Source of the DNA: Clavaria fumosa
Lineage: Eukaryota > Basidiomycota > Agaricomycetes > Agaricales > Clavariaceae
Reading direction: 5' to 3'
DNA length: 64,000 bases
Assembly: GCA_951802425.1 (NCBI GenBank)
Contig: OX637798.1
Location: 2,170,001-2,234,000 of the forward strand
The notes beneath the pieces were generated by a model that was given only the letters and a program-made list of their open reading frames with translations, did no database searches and was not told the DNA's origin. Shown here in pieces: positions 1 to 11,360 of this stretch (positions within the stretch are counted from its first letter, which is position 1; the number at the start of each line of letters is the position of its first letter). The position numbers were made by a program, and so were the translations under genes.

Positions 1-1331
1 TCAAAGGGAGGGGGGGGGAAATAAAGGGAATGGAACGGACACGAATTTGTACTCCTGCACGCCAAGCGTGCGCAGACGGACTCGAATGACATCTGCGTCC
101 GTCGGCTGGTAGTGGCGCGTGGCGGCTCGCTCGACGTCGTTCAGGAAGCTGCGCAGGGGCAAAGCGGGTCAGCACGCAGCACAGCAACGAAAGAGCAATA
201 ATAATAACAATAAAGCAATAGTCCCGAACGTCACGTCGATACGCACAATCCTGGGGTCTCCTCGCGCCTGACGTTCCGCTTGGTCAGAGCAGACCGCAAC
301 ATAGGGTCTTCCCATATCGCCTTCATGTCGTCCGCGCGCAACGCAATGACTGCCGTGATGTCGTTCAGCTCCGCGCCCCAACCGCGCCTCGCAACAGGGG
401 TCGGCTGCTGCGCCTCTCCCGCAGCAGCAGCCGCAGCGACGGCGGCCCGCCCACAGCGGAAGCGGTCCAGTGCGGTCTTCCATCCGTTGTGCGAGTTGAT
501 CGAGAACTCTTGCCGCTGCTGCACGCAGAACGCTGGGGCTCGTGTCCGTGTCGTCGAACGGCGCGGCGGTCGTGATGGAGGTGGAGTGCACCTCGCTCGC
601 GGCGGCGCCGAGACGCCGCTCGAATGCGCCGCAGCGGCTCGAGGGGAAGCTTCAGGCGACGGTGTTTTTAGGTGAAACGCTGCTGCTGCAGGTGGTGTGG
701 TTGCAGCGAGGCCGGTGGGGGCGGCAGCTATGGTGGCGGAGGAAAAGGGGGCGCCTGTAGCGGTGGGCGGGGGAGAGGGAGTGGAGGTTTAGGAGCGCCG
801 AGCCATTTCGTCGGAGGGGAGGTCGAGCACGGTGTTGACATTGCGGACGTGGTTGAGCTGGATGACGGCGCGCCATGAGACGCGTTCTTCCTGCTATTCA
901 CGGCGGGCGTAGGTGAGCTGGAAGTCTGTGGTGCATTTGTGTGGTGGGGATTCCACAAGCGTTAGTGGTAGGATCAAAGAGCGTCAGAGTGGGATCACCA
1001 AGAGATGAGTGGCGCACTTTTGAGGGTAGCGGATTTACCTGGGAGACGTCGTTTGATCAGCCAGTGAAAAGCAGTGAGATTAATGATGATGGACGTGGGT
1101 GTGGGAGAAATAATAAGACGCACGGCTCTCGCTCTGTCCCAGGAGGGAGACCTTGACGCGACGCTTCTTGCATCGGAGCGTCGCCTTTTCCTGACGGATC
1201 TGCTCGTCGATCTCCTCGCCGACGCGGCGGGCGTGGGACTCGGCGAGCTCGCGCGCCCCGTGCTTTGCCGGCGTCTCGTCGTGTAGGGGCGCGAGGACGG
1301 CGGCGAGTGGGTCGTCGTCGTTGATGCGCAT
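1..1331 (-). pseudogene. G-protein alpha subunit relic, unit A (5' half, runs off the window)
   Basis: On the minus strand, exon 1 starts at 1331 (MRINDDDPLAAVLAP) and leads through an IDEQIRQEKA helix to the nucleotide-binding loop GQSES. A GTGCGT donor follows at 1123-1118, and a mini-exon (KSATLK) lies near 1035-1055. The next exon carries the WRAVIQLN segment (~850-880). A long Ala/Pro/Ser-rich insert and the FSINSHNGWKTALDRF segment lie at ~230-700. The order matches fungal heterotrimeric G-alpha proteins. The last base of exon 1 is C where unit C has G, so the codon split by the intron reads Arg instead of the invariant P-loop Gly of GxxxxGKS. That should destroy GTP binding if the splice model is right. 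The 3' part lies outside the window. Called a relic because of this lesion and the state of its sister copies. Confidence 0.7.
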
Positions 1332-1690
1332 GTCTTGGACGGGGGTTCTGGGTGGATTGATGGAAATGGGGTGGGATGGAGGGGTGCGGGTACGGATACA
1401 GGTGAGGCGCGAGACGGGTGTCGCGGATGAGGAAGAGGAGGAGGAGGAGGAGCGTTGTAGGATTCAAAAGATGAGAGAAATTTCGTGTTTAATCGAATCA
1501 TCGAATGAGGTTCCTTCCCCAAATTGGAAGGTGAATCATCGATCGCATTCGAGACGAGATTCGATGAGTCAGAGATCTCCTTTGAACTAGCAATGACATC
1601 ATCGGGGTTGCGACCTTGCCTTGATCTCAACAAGCTCTCATGTGATCAGCAAGATGTCCTGACTCTGAGAGTGGACTTGCTTTCCCTCAC
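1332..1690. other. Intergenic block between divergent G-alpha and exchanger relics
   Basis: Lies between the G-alpha start codon and the first recognisable exchanger residues, so it would have held the shared divergent promoter region. A GAGGAGGAGGAG run lies near 1435-1455. The stretch ~1465-1545 is also found at ~21850-21925, next to the Ngaro insertion in unit C. No gene seen. Confidence 0.5.
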
Positions 1691-2847
1691 TGCACAAAGG
1701 GAGTTTACTGATTATGGAGAATACATCCATGGATTGTTTATTGCATTCGGGCTGGTCGTCATGTCTCTTTATCTTGAAGCAATTACCCTTCGATTGAGAT
1801 GTGTCTGATTGCTCTCTCTCTCGACCTACACCTTCTGAAATGGAATGTCCATGTGTCCCTCCTATTTTGCGGCATCACTTTGAAACACTACGCGTATATA
1901 CACATCATGTCTCGAAAGACACACTCTCACAGCTTTTAGAGAATTTCATCTTCATCTACCTCAGATTGTCGCCATTCACGCACGAGCCCGCCAAGTTCAG
2001 AGAAGGTCACGAATTACTTCAAGCCACTCTTCACCGCCATCAGCATGGTCGCTATCGTATTGACACGCTACGCCACTGCCTTTCCCTTCTCTGAGGCGAT
2101 CAACTTCTTCTACAGGCACACCGCGGCCAGGGGAACGAAGAGCCGCCGCATTCAAACCAGATAATGCTCTTCTGGGCCGGACTGCGCGGCGCCGTCGGTG
2201 TCGATCTGGCTGCAGGCTTCAAAGGGCCCAACGCGCAGACGCTCCGGACGACCGTGCTCATTGTTGTCGTGCTCAATGTCATCCTCTCTGGGGGGACGTC
2301 GGCGCAGATGCTCGAGATCCTCGGAATCCGCACGGGGGTCGAGGGCAGGTAAGCGTCTAGCAACGAGGATGACGGCGGCGATAGATGGAATCACCGAGGC
2401 ACGCGCCTAAGCGGACTTGGGCGATCGCGGCCCTACTTTGACGACGAGCCATCATATCTGACGCCCAGGAGACAGACGTTCCCACGCAGCGACCCTGCGC
2501 GGGTCAGCCCTTACTACGGGTCGTACAACCATCAGCACGGGCATGCGCAGATGGTAAACCCAGGCGCGCTGTTCTCTGCTGTGTCGTCGGAGCCGTACGA
2601 GTCCGACAGGGAGGAGGTACTGCCGATGGCGCCGACGACGTCCGCTGGTGGTGGCAGTCGTGGGAACGGCGGAGAGGAGGAGCAGGGGCGGACGGTGGAT
2701 GGGGAGCTCGTTGGGGATGAGGACGGCCAGTGGTTCCAAGCGCTTGACGAGCCGTATCTGCTGCCCATCTTCTCAAACGCGACGGCGAGCCGGACGTTCT
2801 ACGCGCGCAAGGCGCGCAAGGCGCGGATGTGGGGACAGGGGATGTAG
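1690..2847 (+). pseudogene. Na+/H+ exchanger (NHX/NHE family) relic, unit A
   Basis: Translations in shifting frames recover landmarks of fungal endosomal/vacuolar NHX proteins: the YIHGLFIAFGL and LLFCGITLKHYAY membrane segments (~1715-1900), KPLFTAISMVAIVLTRYA (~2020-2070), FSEAINFFYR (~2087-2116), LFWAGLRGAVGV (~2166-2200), GPNAQTLRTTVL and MLEILGIRTGV (~2227-2345). The cytoplasmic tail follows, ending LLPIFSNATASRTFYARKA (~2760-2820) with a stop at 2845-2847. The N-terminal third of the family is absent, and frame changes around 2090-2170 and 2350-2410 cannot all be introns. The family exchanges protons for Na+/K+ across endomembranes; this copy cannot make a full protein. Confidence 0.75.
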
Positions 2848-3150
2848 GAGGGAGGTTGGACACTCCGATCGAGAGCGAAGGCGAGGAAAGGGGCGCGGAG
2901 GTAGATTTAGGAGGGGCTGGGGCGTAACGGTGGTGAGCGCCGGGATGGGAATGCGGTCAGCGTCACGGGCTCTGCGCTGCCCCTTGAGACTGTAGAGAGC
3001 CGTATGGAGCGAAGATTTTCGAGCCCAAAACTGAGGGCGACTCCACTTGATGGGCAGAGCAACAGCAACAGCAGAGATAGGTTGTTGTAATATTTACACG
3101 CGGTTAGCTTCGGGCTGCCTAGTCTGCTGTCTTATTTTTCTCTCTTGTCC
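2848..3150. other. Spacer downstream of exchanger relic A
   Basis: No gene seen. It matches ~12880-13160 of unit B, including a short CAACAGCAACAGCAGAG stretch and an ATTTTTCTCTCTTGTCCG segment. Confidence 0.5.
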
Positions 3151-4035
3151 GTAAACATTGCATATTCATATTTGATCAGGATTACATCCAGGTCAACGGT
3201 GAGAATGATACGGCTGGGCACTGGGAACGGACAGAAGACCAAAATCAATATATAAAGAAACAGCATCACAGAGATGGACGAGGTATACCACGTTGTAAGG
3301 TTGACTATCATGAGCGAGTAGCGATACATATAAAAGTATGAAATCAGACAAGAGATGAAAGTGACAAAGATGGGGAGAGGCCGAACGACGAACAAGCATA
3401 GATTACGCACCATTACAAGGCGAGCGCTTGAGACAAAGCCATAAGCGAGATGGAAGGGGTAGGCGATAGTTAGATGACAGTAACTCTGCGTGGCGCAGAT
3501 AGTCTCGCAGTATGATTCCTTCAACTGAAGAAAACAGGCAGTCAGTCACGAGTTTGCTGTAAACAGGGTGCGGAAGGAGAGGGGGGTAGTGAAAAGAGGT
3601 TTACTGATGGCAAAAATGATCGTCGCAATTTCCGTACGCTGTGCGCGCAGATACAATCAACGGGGAATCAGCTAAATGTCAATGCGCACGATGGTTGAAG
3701 TAACGTGGAAGTAACGTGGAAGAAGAAGGAGAATAGTCCGGGGGAGTGTTTCCGGTGTATCTTCCTGAAAAATCGTCATGTCAGAGGAAGATAATAGGGC
3801 AAAAAGAGAAAGAAGAAGGACCATCTGCGTGCGCGCGAGCAAGGGGCTCGTGCACACCACATTCCACAGCCGGTAGCTGTCCACGCTCGGGTCCTCCACG
3901 AGCTTCTGGGGGACGTGGTTTGGGGAGGGCGCGAAGAGGTAGATTTGGCAGGTCAGCGTCACATGACACCAGAGCCGGAATTGACCGCCATCGATAAGCA
4001 TCGTCGATACCGTAAGCATCGTCGTCGCAAACTTG
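3150..4035 (-). pseudogene. Second G-alpha relic, 3' end only, unit A
   Basis: The minus strand reads the G-alpha C-terminus as EGIILRDYLRHAELL (~3483-3530) where the main copies read EEIILRDHLRHAELM. Here the terminal stop is lost. An upstream block reads QKLVEDPSVDSYRLWNVVC and TSPLLARTQMVLL (~3830-3905), equivalent to DRRVNRLEDSYLLWQAVC and the TQMILFLN segment ahead of the NKxD motif; NKCD itself is missing. Sequence at 3150-3480 resembles the 3' flank of the main G-alpha copies (9100-9430), so it is a copy of the same gene. The NACHT-WD40 gene begins right at its broken 5' edge, which suggests the receptor unit truncated it. Confidence 0.7.
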
Positions 4036-4065
4036 CATCTTTCGTCGACACTACTAGTATCAATC
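3985..4065 (+). promoter_or_regulatory. Conserved 5' flank of the NACHT-WD40 genes
   Basis: The ~80 bp before the receptor ATG is nearly identical in all three units and contains a short motif, GATAAGCATCGTCG. Unit A has one copy plus a degenerate second (GTAAGCATCGTCGTCG), unit B two tandem copies (14019-14048) and unit C one (59021-59036). The last ~33 bp before the ATG are the same in all three, including TCGTCGACACTACTAG. Promoter or 5' UTR function is inferred from position and conservation only. Confidence 0.45.
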
Positions 4066-7000
4066 ATGCGCAAAGCTGTTGACACCACCCTCGCGAAGCT
4101 AAAGTCGTCTGCAGGACCTCGGTCTCTTGCCTTCATTAGCCTCCAGAATGCTCTTGCACTTCTCAAGGAGGTTGCGGGGAAGTCGGGTGTACCAGGACTA
4201 CAGGAAGGTATCAAAGGATTAGTGGTTCTCCTCGATGCTATTCAAGTGTGTGAAACATCTCATTTACCGTCCCGTCGCATTGCTTGCTAACCATCCACAC
4301 AGAAGACCTCACAGAATAGCAGTGACTTGGAATCACTCGACCGTCGCGTTCGAGACTTGCATATCATGCTGCAAGAGGCATCTGATAGCGGGACCCTGAC
4401 TACAGCAATGACTGACCGTATCAACCGCTTGTCTGAGTGAGTCACCATCTCCCCAGTGTAATATTTTGTCAATCTCAGTCTCGAATGGCAGATCATGGAA
4501 GTCTGTCGGTGAACAGGCACAGTGTATGATCATGCGCAACCACTTGAAACGTTTCTTCACTCGCGACCGTGATACTGTTGAGATTACGGGCCTCATCTCT
4601 GCTATCAATGACTCAATCCAACAATTTCTTGTAAGTAAATGGTTTGTACCTTTCGGAGACCGTGATTGAGCTGTGGCTACCCCAAGGTTGAAATTACACT
4701 TGTCAATGCTCAAAAGACACTTGCCATTGAGTCCGCACTTGGAGTAAGTTCATGAGCCATAAATTGGCATAGTTATACAGATGTGACCGACTAATTGCTA
4801 GGAACATGCCGCCCGAGCTGAGGAACATGCTGCCCAAACTGAGGCTAATTTTCAGGTTTGTCTCTTCCTGTTAGTGTCCTTATCTTGTTCATCATATGAT
4901 TAATTTATCAGGAAATCAAGACAAGGCTCGATGACTACAGTATGGCTTATTCATAATTTGATTCAGTGCTTTACTTATGTTTGGTCCGCAGCTGGTCTCA
5001 ATCTGCCTCATGCTGCCACTGCTGGCTTCGACTGCAATAATAAGCTAGTCCCATGTCTTGATGGTACTCGGAAACAGATTCTTGATGAGCTATACCAATG
5101 GATTGGTCATGGCATCGAAGACCTCTCCCAGGAGGACATACTCACATCCTCTGACCATTTATGTGTCATGGGGACTCGGCAGATATTTTGGATCAATGGT
5201 GTAGCTGGGAGTGGGAAGACTACAATTGCTTACACTGCTGCAGAGTTCTGTGAGGACAAAGGAATGCTTGCTGCGAGCTTCTTCTGCTCCAGGGATAATG
5301 CTGATTGCAGCAACCTTAATTTGGTTTTCACCACCATTGCATATCAATTGGGACAGTTTTGTCCAGAGTTCAAGGCTGGTCTTGCAGAAGTGGTCAAGTC
5401 AAATCCTGATGTTGTCTACTCCAATGTCTCCTATCAGTTGAAAAGGATGATTGTCAAACCATTGCTTGCCATGAGGAATAGGTTCCCTCGAGGTTTAGTG
5501 GTGATTGATGCTTTAGATGAATGCAAGGATGATAATTCCACATCCACCATTCTGGCATCTTTGTCTCAACACATTGACAAGTTGTCTCCATTGCAATTCC
5601 TCATCACCAGTAGACCAATTCTCCAGATCACTGGAGCTTTTCAACATCCACATCTCATCAATGCAACCAGGTCATTGATTCTTCATCAAGTCAAGTTGGA
5701 TGTCATCAAAAATGATATCCAGTGTTATCTGAAATGGCACCTTGGTGCTATCAAGCAGAAATATCACATTCCTGGTACCTGGCCAACTTCAAGAGATGTT
5801 GAAGACTTGACCCATATGTCTTCAGGCCTGTTCATATTTGCTGCTACTGCAGCAAGGTTCATTGATGCTGCTGATCCCAGAGGGCAATTGAAGATACTTT
5901 TGAACACAAAGTCTGCTACTGGCTTCTCTCCTCTGCAGCATCTGGATCAGTTGTACTCCCAAGTGCTCAACACTGCATTCCCAGATATTTCTGATCACCC
6001 TGGAGCCAAATTGCAATTGGTTCTGGGTGCCATTGTCACTCTTCAGGATCCTCTCCCATCAGATCAATTGGAGGATTTGCTTGGTTGTGATGTCTATGGT
6101 TATCTTCAGCATTTACAGGCAATCATCACCCTTCCAAATGAGAGTGTTGGAGTTATAAGATTGATCCACCCATCATTCTTTGACTTCATTGTGGATTCTA
6201 CCAGATGCCATGATGAGCAGTTTAGAATCAATCTTGAAGAGCAGCACACCATCATGGCAGAGAAATGCCTGACCATGATGAAAAGGCTAAAGAAGGATAT
6301 TTGTGGCATAAGAGATCCCACTAAATTCAACCATGAGGCTCCAGATCTCCCAGAGATGATATCCAATCACATTTCATGCAGTCTGCAGTATGCATGTAAA
6401 TATTGGGGTGTGCATGTTTGCAGTGGCAAGCTTTCAAGTGAAGTATTGAAGCTTCTGGAGGATTTCTGCTCAAATCATTTATTACACTGGATAGAGGTCT
6501 GCAGCCTTCTTGGGCATCTGAGAAATGCATTACAAATGCTGGCATCTGTGCATGCCTGTCTTGCAGTAAGTGCATATCCTTGTCAGTTGAAGTTGTCAAA
6601 ACTAAGATGTAATCCTTTCTGCAGATCAAGAAGGATGTGCCTATAACAGTCTCAGCACTGTTATATGATAGTGAAAGATTGATTCAAGAGTTCTTTCCAG
6701 CCATCAATGTATCTGCCTTGCAGGTGTATTTTTCAGCTTTGCCCTTCACCCCAGCTGGCACTGAAATATACAATTCCTATCATAAGAAGTTGGAAGGTGT
6801 GGTGATGGTGCAAGGGGCATTACCAAAACAATGGAGTGCATGTATACAAGTCATAGAAGGCCATTCTGAGTGTGTCACATCAGTATCATTCTCTCCAGAT
6901 GGCACAAGGATAGTTTCAGGGTCTCATGACAAGACAGTGAAAGTATGGGATGCAATCACTGGTGCTCATCTGCAGACACTTGAGGGCCATTTTCATGAGG

Positions 7001-8607
7001 TCACATCAGTGTCATTCTCTCCAGATGGCACAAGGATAGTTTCAGGGTCTGAAGACAAGACAGTGAGAGTGTGGGATACAGTCACTGGTGCTCATCTGCA
7101 GACACTTGAGGGCCATTCTTCTTTGGTCAGATCAGTGTCATTCTCTTCAGATGGCACAAGGATTGCTTCAGGGTCTGATGACAAGACAGTGAGAGTGTGG
7201 GATACAGTCACTGGTGCTCATCTGCAGACACTTGAGGGCCATTCTCATTATGTCAGATCAGTGTCATTCTCTTCAGATGGCACAAGGATAATTTCAGGGT
7301 CTTTTGACAAGACATTGAGAGTATGGGATGCAGTCACTGGTGCTCATCTGCAGACCCTTGAGGGCCATTTTGATGATGTCAGATCAGTGTCATTCTCTCC
7401 AGATGGCACAAGGATAGTTTCAGGGTCTGATGACAAGACAGTGAGAGTGTGGGATACAGTCACTGGTGCTCATCTACAGACACTTGAGGGCCATTCTGAT
7501 TATGTCAGATCAGTGTCATTCTCTTCAGATGGCACAAGTATTGTTTCAGGGTCTGAGGACAAGACAGTGAGAGTGTGGGATACAGTCACTGGTGCTCATC
7601 TGCAGACACTTGAGGGCCATTCTCATTATGTCAGATCAGTGTCATTCTCTTCAGATGGCACAAGGATAATTTCAGGGTCTGATGACAAGACAGTGAGAGT
7701 GTGGGATACAGTCACTGGTACTCATCTGCAGACCCTTGAGGGCCATTTTGATGAGGTCAGATCAGTGTCATTCTCTCCAGATGGCACAAGGATAGTTTCA
7801 GGGTCTGATGACAAGACAGTGAGAGTGTGGGATACAGTCACTGGTGCTCATCTACAGACACTTGAGGGTCATTCTGATTATGTCAGATCAGTGTCATTCT
7901 CTTCAGATGGCACAAGGATTGTTTCAGGGTCTGATGACCAGACAGTGAGAGTGTGGGATACAGTCACTGGTGCTCATCTGCAGACACTTGAGGGCCATTC
8001 TGATTGGGTCTTGTCAGTGTCATTCTCTCCAGATGACACAAGGATTGTTTCAGGGTCTGCAGATGAGACAATGAGAGTGTGGGATACAGTCACTGGTGCT
8101 CATCTGCAGACACTTGAGGGCCATTCTCATTGGGTCAGATCAGTGTCATTCTCTTCAAATGGCACAAGGATTGTTTCAGGGTCTGATGACAAGACAGTGA
8201 ATGTGTGGGATACAGTCACTGGTGCTCTTCTGCAGACACTTGAGGGCCATTCTCATTGGGTCAGATCAGTGTCATTCACTCCAGATGGCACACGCATAGT
8301 TTCAGGCTCTAGAGATGGGACAGTGGGGGTGTGGGATGCAGGAACTGGGGTCCTTCACATCATTCACAGTGATTCAAACAGGGGGAGGTCATGGCCATAC
8401 CTCATCAATAATGGATGGTTATCCACTTCTTTCACAAGGCATAAGCTTTGTTGGATTCCTGTGACTTATCGTCACATACATGCATCCACTAGTGATCAAG
8501 TGGCAGGGGTCACACCCCATAATTCCATCTTTTCCCTCCAATTCACTGCCTTGCATTCCTACCTCCATACACAGTTTCAAATACCTCTGCCTTCATATAA
8601 TTCTTAG
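4066..8607 (+). CDS. NACHT-WD40 NOD-like receptor, copy A (8 exons, ~1382 aa)
   Basis: Predicted STAND ATPase receptor of the HET-E/HNWD type. Exons: 4066-4245, 4303-4436, 4492-4630, 4687-4743, 4802-4855, 4912-4939, 4992-6565, 6625-8607. Every junction is GT..AG and the frame is kept throughout. Residues 1-150 form a helical N-terminal domain starting MRKAVDTTLAKLK, perhaps of the HeLo/MLKL-like four-helix type (inference). Residues 152-188 form an Ala/Glu-rich coiled coil with EHAARAE heptads. The NACHT domain has Walker A GVAGSGKT at ~267-274 and Walker B LVVIDALDE at ~366-374, followed by the ITSRP sensor. WD40 repeats occupy ~800-1303 as twelve 42-residue units. A 79-residue tail contains NGWLSTSFTRHKLCWIP, typical of agaricomycete relatives. 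The ATG is chosen because the three copies are conserved from it and share the exon structure. Known relatives sense ligands through the WD40 face and signal through the N-terminal domain. The ligand is unknown. Confidence 0.88.
6856..8367 (+). repeat. WD40 array A: 12 x 126 bp
   Basis: Twelve in-frame 126-bp units encode EGHSxxVxSVSFSxDG...TVRVWDxVTGAHLQTL. Within the unit, residues 4, 5, 6, 8, 14, 24, 26 and 33 vary while the rest is almost fixed. Repeats 4-6 (SHY, FDD, SDY at residues 4-6) and 7-9 (SHY, FDE, SDY) form a 378-bp higher-order pair. The array is almost free of CpG. Confidence 0.95.
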
Positions 8608-8661
8608 CTCTTGTCCATGGGACCCCCACCAAGCACAGGGTGTGAAGATGGTGAAATGAGG

Positions 8662-8667
8662 AATAAA
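8662..8667 (+). terminator. Poly(A) signal candidate, receptor A
   Basis: An AATAAA hexamer lies 55 bp after the stop codon, and the same hexamer follows receptor B at 18820-18825. Used as a likely 3'-end processing signal, by position only. Confidence 0.5.
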
Positions 8668-9429
8668 ATATAACTTGAATCAAAATGTGTACTCACATCT
8701 TAGTGAGCGGATTTGCATAACAGCCTCAGTCATTTCTTGTGTATGTCAGAGGTCTGAATAATAATCAGAGCTGCCAAACTGCTGCAGGAAGCCTTGTGCC
8801 ATTGGTTTCCAGTCCATAAGCACAGCACTTCCCAGTATCAAATATGTAGCCCCCAGAGATTTCCTGACACAGTTATTTTTTTCATGCAACATGCTTAGGC
8901 AAGAAGATATACAGGTATTCTTAGAAAGCCATGCCCCAATGTGTTGAAGCAAGAATGTTATGATCACACCATCACACTAACAAATTTACCTCAAGAGAGG
9001 CAAGGCTGATAATGAGCAGAGGCAAAGCTGACAACAGACAAAGTGATGCTGATGTACAGAGAATGAAAACTACACCCCATGAAGAGACGACATATTATCA
9101 TATATTTTGATCAAGATTACATCCAGGTCAGAAGATAATGAGAGATACAGCTGGTCACTGCAGGAACAGAAAGGAGGCCAAAACAAAACAAAAAAAAAGG
9201 AAAAGAGGAAAAAACAAAACTAACTGAGAGACAACACCGCTGAGATGCACGAGGGGAGGCATTCTGCATTGACGACTATCATGAGCGAGTAGCAATAGAT
9301 ACAAAGAAAACAAGAAAAGGGTAAAGGTGGGGAGAGGCTGAATGGCTGAATGGCGAAAAAAAAATAGATTATGCACTATTACAAGGTGAGCACTTGAATC
9401 AAAGCCGCGAAATGAGAGGGCGGGGGCGT
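8668..9429. other. Spacer between receptor A and G-alpha B
   Basis: Conserved with 18826-19557. The left part (to ~9080) contains no recognisable gene. The right part (~9090-9429) is the 3' flank of the minus-strand G-alpha and resembles 3150-3480. A poly-A-rich stretch (CAAAACAAAAAAAAGG) lies near 9183-9200. Confidence 0.5.
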
Positions 9430-10479
9430 TTACATTAGTTCTGCGTGGCGCAGATGGTCTCGCAGTATGATCTCTTCGACTGAGGGAGAGTGGGCGGTTG
9501 GTCAGTCACAAGCTCGCTGAAAAGAGGGTGCAGATGGGGAGGGGAGACCAGGGGGGGCTTACCAGTGCCCAGGGTGACCGCCGTGGATTCCGTATCCTGT
9601 GCGCACAGATACCATCAACGCAGAATGGGCGAAACGAAGGCCAATACGAACGATGACTGAAGTAAGGTGAAAGAAGAAGGGGCGTGGCTCGGGGGAGTGT
9701 TTCCGTTGTATTTCCCTGAAGTGCTGCTGGAAGTCTTGAGAAGGCAACCATCAGACAATAAGGAAAGAAGCGAAATGAAATGGGATAGAACGACACGAAC
9801 ACTTGGTCGCAGTAGGCAGGTCGTTCTTCCGATCGCCAAAGCTGGGCACGCTGTCCCTGATGCGGACGCCGCGGCACAGCTTCGAGTCGAGGATGTCGCA
9901 CTTGTTGAGGAAGAGGATCATCTGCGTTTGTGCGAGCCACTTGCATGCACACACCGCCTGCCACAGCAGGTAGCCGTCCTCGAGCCGGTTCACGCGCCGG
10001 TCCTCCACGAGCTTCTCGTTGAAGCACGAGATCGGCGCGAGGAAGGTGATTGCGTTCATGTCGTCGAAGGAGGAGTACCATGCCGCGCGTTGGCTCGCTG
10101 GCGCACTGTGAAGATGTGGGGGAGAGTTGGTCAGCCGGCCTGGACACCCACGTGTATAAGTGGTACGCATGGATGACCGGTCCCGCCCACATCATACATG
10201 AGCCACTCCTGGCCAACCCTGCGACCTGTATCGATTCAACCGGAGGGGTGGTCAGGATGAAGGCCGCTTTCAAAGGGAGGGGGGAGGGGGAAATAAAGAG
10301 AATGGAACGCACCGTGGTCAAACACGAATTTGTACTCTTGCACGCCAAGTGTGCGCAGACAGGCTCGAATGACATCTGCGTCCGTCGGCTGGTAGTGGCG
10401 CGTGGCGGCTCACTCGACGTCGTTCAGGAAGCTGCGCAGGGGAAAAGCAGGTCAGCACGCAGCACAGCAACGAAAGAGC

Positions 10480-10518
<39 letters not shown>

Positions 10519-11360
10519 GCAATAGTCCTGACTACCAGGTCGACACGCACAATCCTGGGGTCTCCTCAAGCCTGACGTTCCGCTTGGCCAGAGCAGACCG
10601 CAATGTAGGGTCCTCCAATATCGCCTTCATGTCGTCCGCACACGACGCAATGACTTCCGTGATGTCGTTCAGCTCCGTGCCCCAACCACGCCTCGCAACG
10701 GGGGTCGGCTGCTGCGCCTCTCCCGCAGCAGCAGCCACAGCGGTGGGCGGCCCGCCCACAGCGGAAGCGGTCCAGTGCGGTCTTCCACCCGTTGCGTGAG
10801 TTGATCGAGAACTCTTGCTGCTGCTGCACACAGAACGCCGGGGCTCATGTCCGTATCGTCGAACGGTGCGGCGGTCGTAATGAAGGTGGAGTGCACCTCG
10901 CTCGCCGCAGCGGCTCGAGGCGGAGCTTCAGGAGACGGTGTTTTTTGGTGAAATGCTGCAGCTGCAGCAGGTGGTGTAGTTGCGGCGAGGACGAGAGACG
11001 CCGGACGAGGTCGAGCTGGATGACGGCGCGCCCTGAGGCGCGTTGTTCCTGCTATTCACGGCGGGCATAGGTGAGCTGGAAGTCTGATGCGTGGTGGGGG
11101 TTCCAGAGCGTCAGCGGTAGGATCAACGAGCATCAGAGTGGGGTCACCAAGAGATGGGTGGCGCACTTTTGAGAGTGGGGATTTACCTGGTAGACGCCAT
11201 TTGATCAGCCAGTGAAAAACAGTGGGATCTGCTCGCGGATCTTCTCCCCGACGCGGCGGGCGTGGGACTCGGCGAGCTCACGCGCCTCGCGCTTTGCCGG
11301 CGTCTCGTCGCGTGGGGGCACGAAGACGAAGGCGAGTGGGTCGTCGTCGTTGATGCGCAT
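9430..11360 (-). pseudogene. G-protein alpha subunit relic, unit B
   Basis: The minus strand runs from MRINDDDPLA (start 11360) to the C-terminus EEIILRDHLRHAELM with stop at 9430-9432. Recognisable parts include FLAPISCFNEKLVEDRRVN and a FLNKCDILDSKL block holding the NKxD guanine motif (~9870-10060), DRKNDL (~9830), FQQHFREIQ with the preserved HLTSVI segment (~9650-9745), and EFSINSRNGWKTALDRF (~10760-10820). Two deletions break it relative to unit C: exon 1 jumps at ~11230 from the IREQIP helix past the whole GQSESG P-loop, and about 130 bp is missing near 11011. An (AAT)n run is expanded at ~10480-10516. It cannot encode a working G-alpha. Confidence 0.8.
10480..10516. repeat. (AAT)n microsatellite within G-alpha relic B
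   Basis: About twelve AAT triplets occur here. The same site in unit A reads AATAATAATAACAATAAAG and in unit C has only three or four triplets, so this is a unit-specific expansion. Confidence 0.9.

Noticed and set aside
169..958. Overlapping Ala/Arg-rich ORFs on both strands in the G-alpha relic
   Set aside because: GC-rich sequence keeps several frames open. Only the minus-strand frames that align with the G-alpha parts in units B and C were retained.
8746..8967. 73-codon minus-strand ORF downstream of receptor A
   Set aside because: The counterpart in unit B (~18900-19100) does not keep the frame, and there is no domain or splice support.
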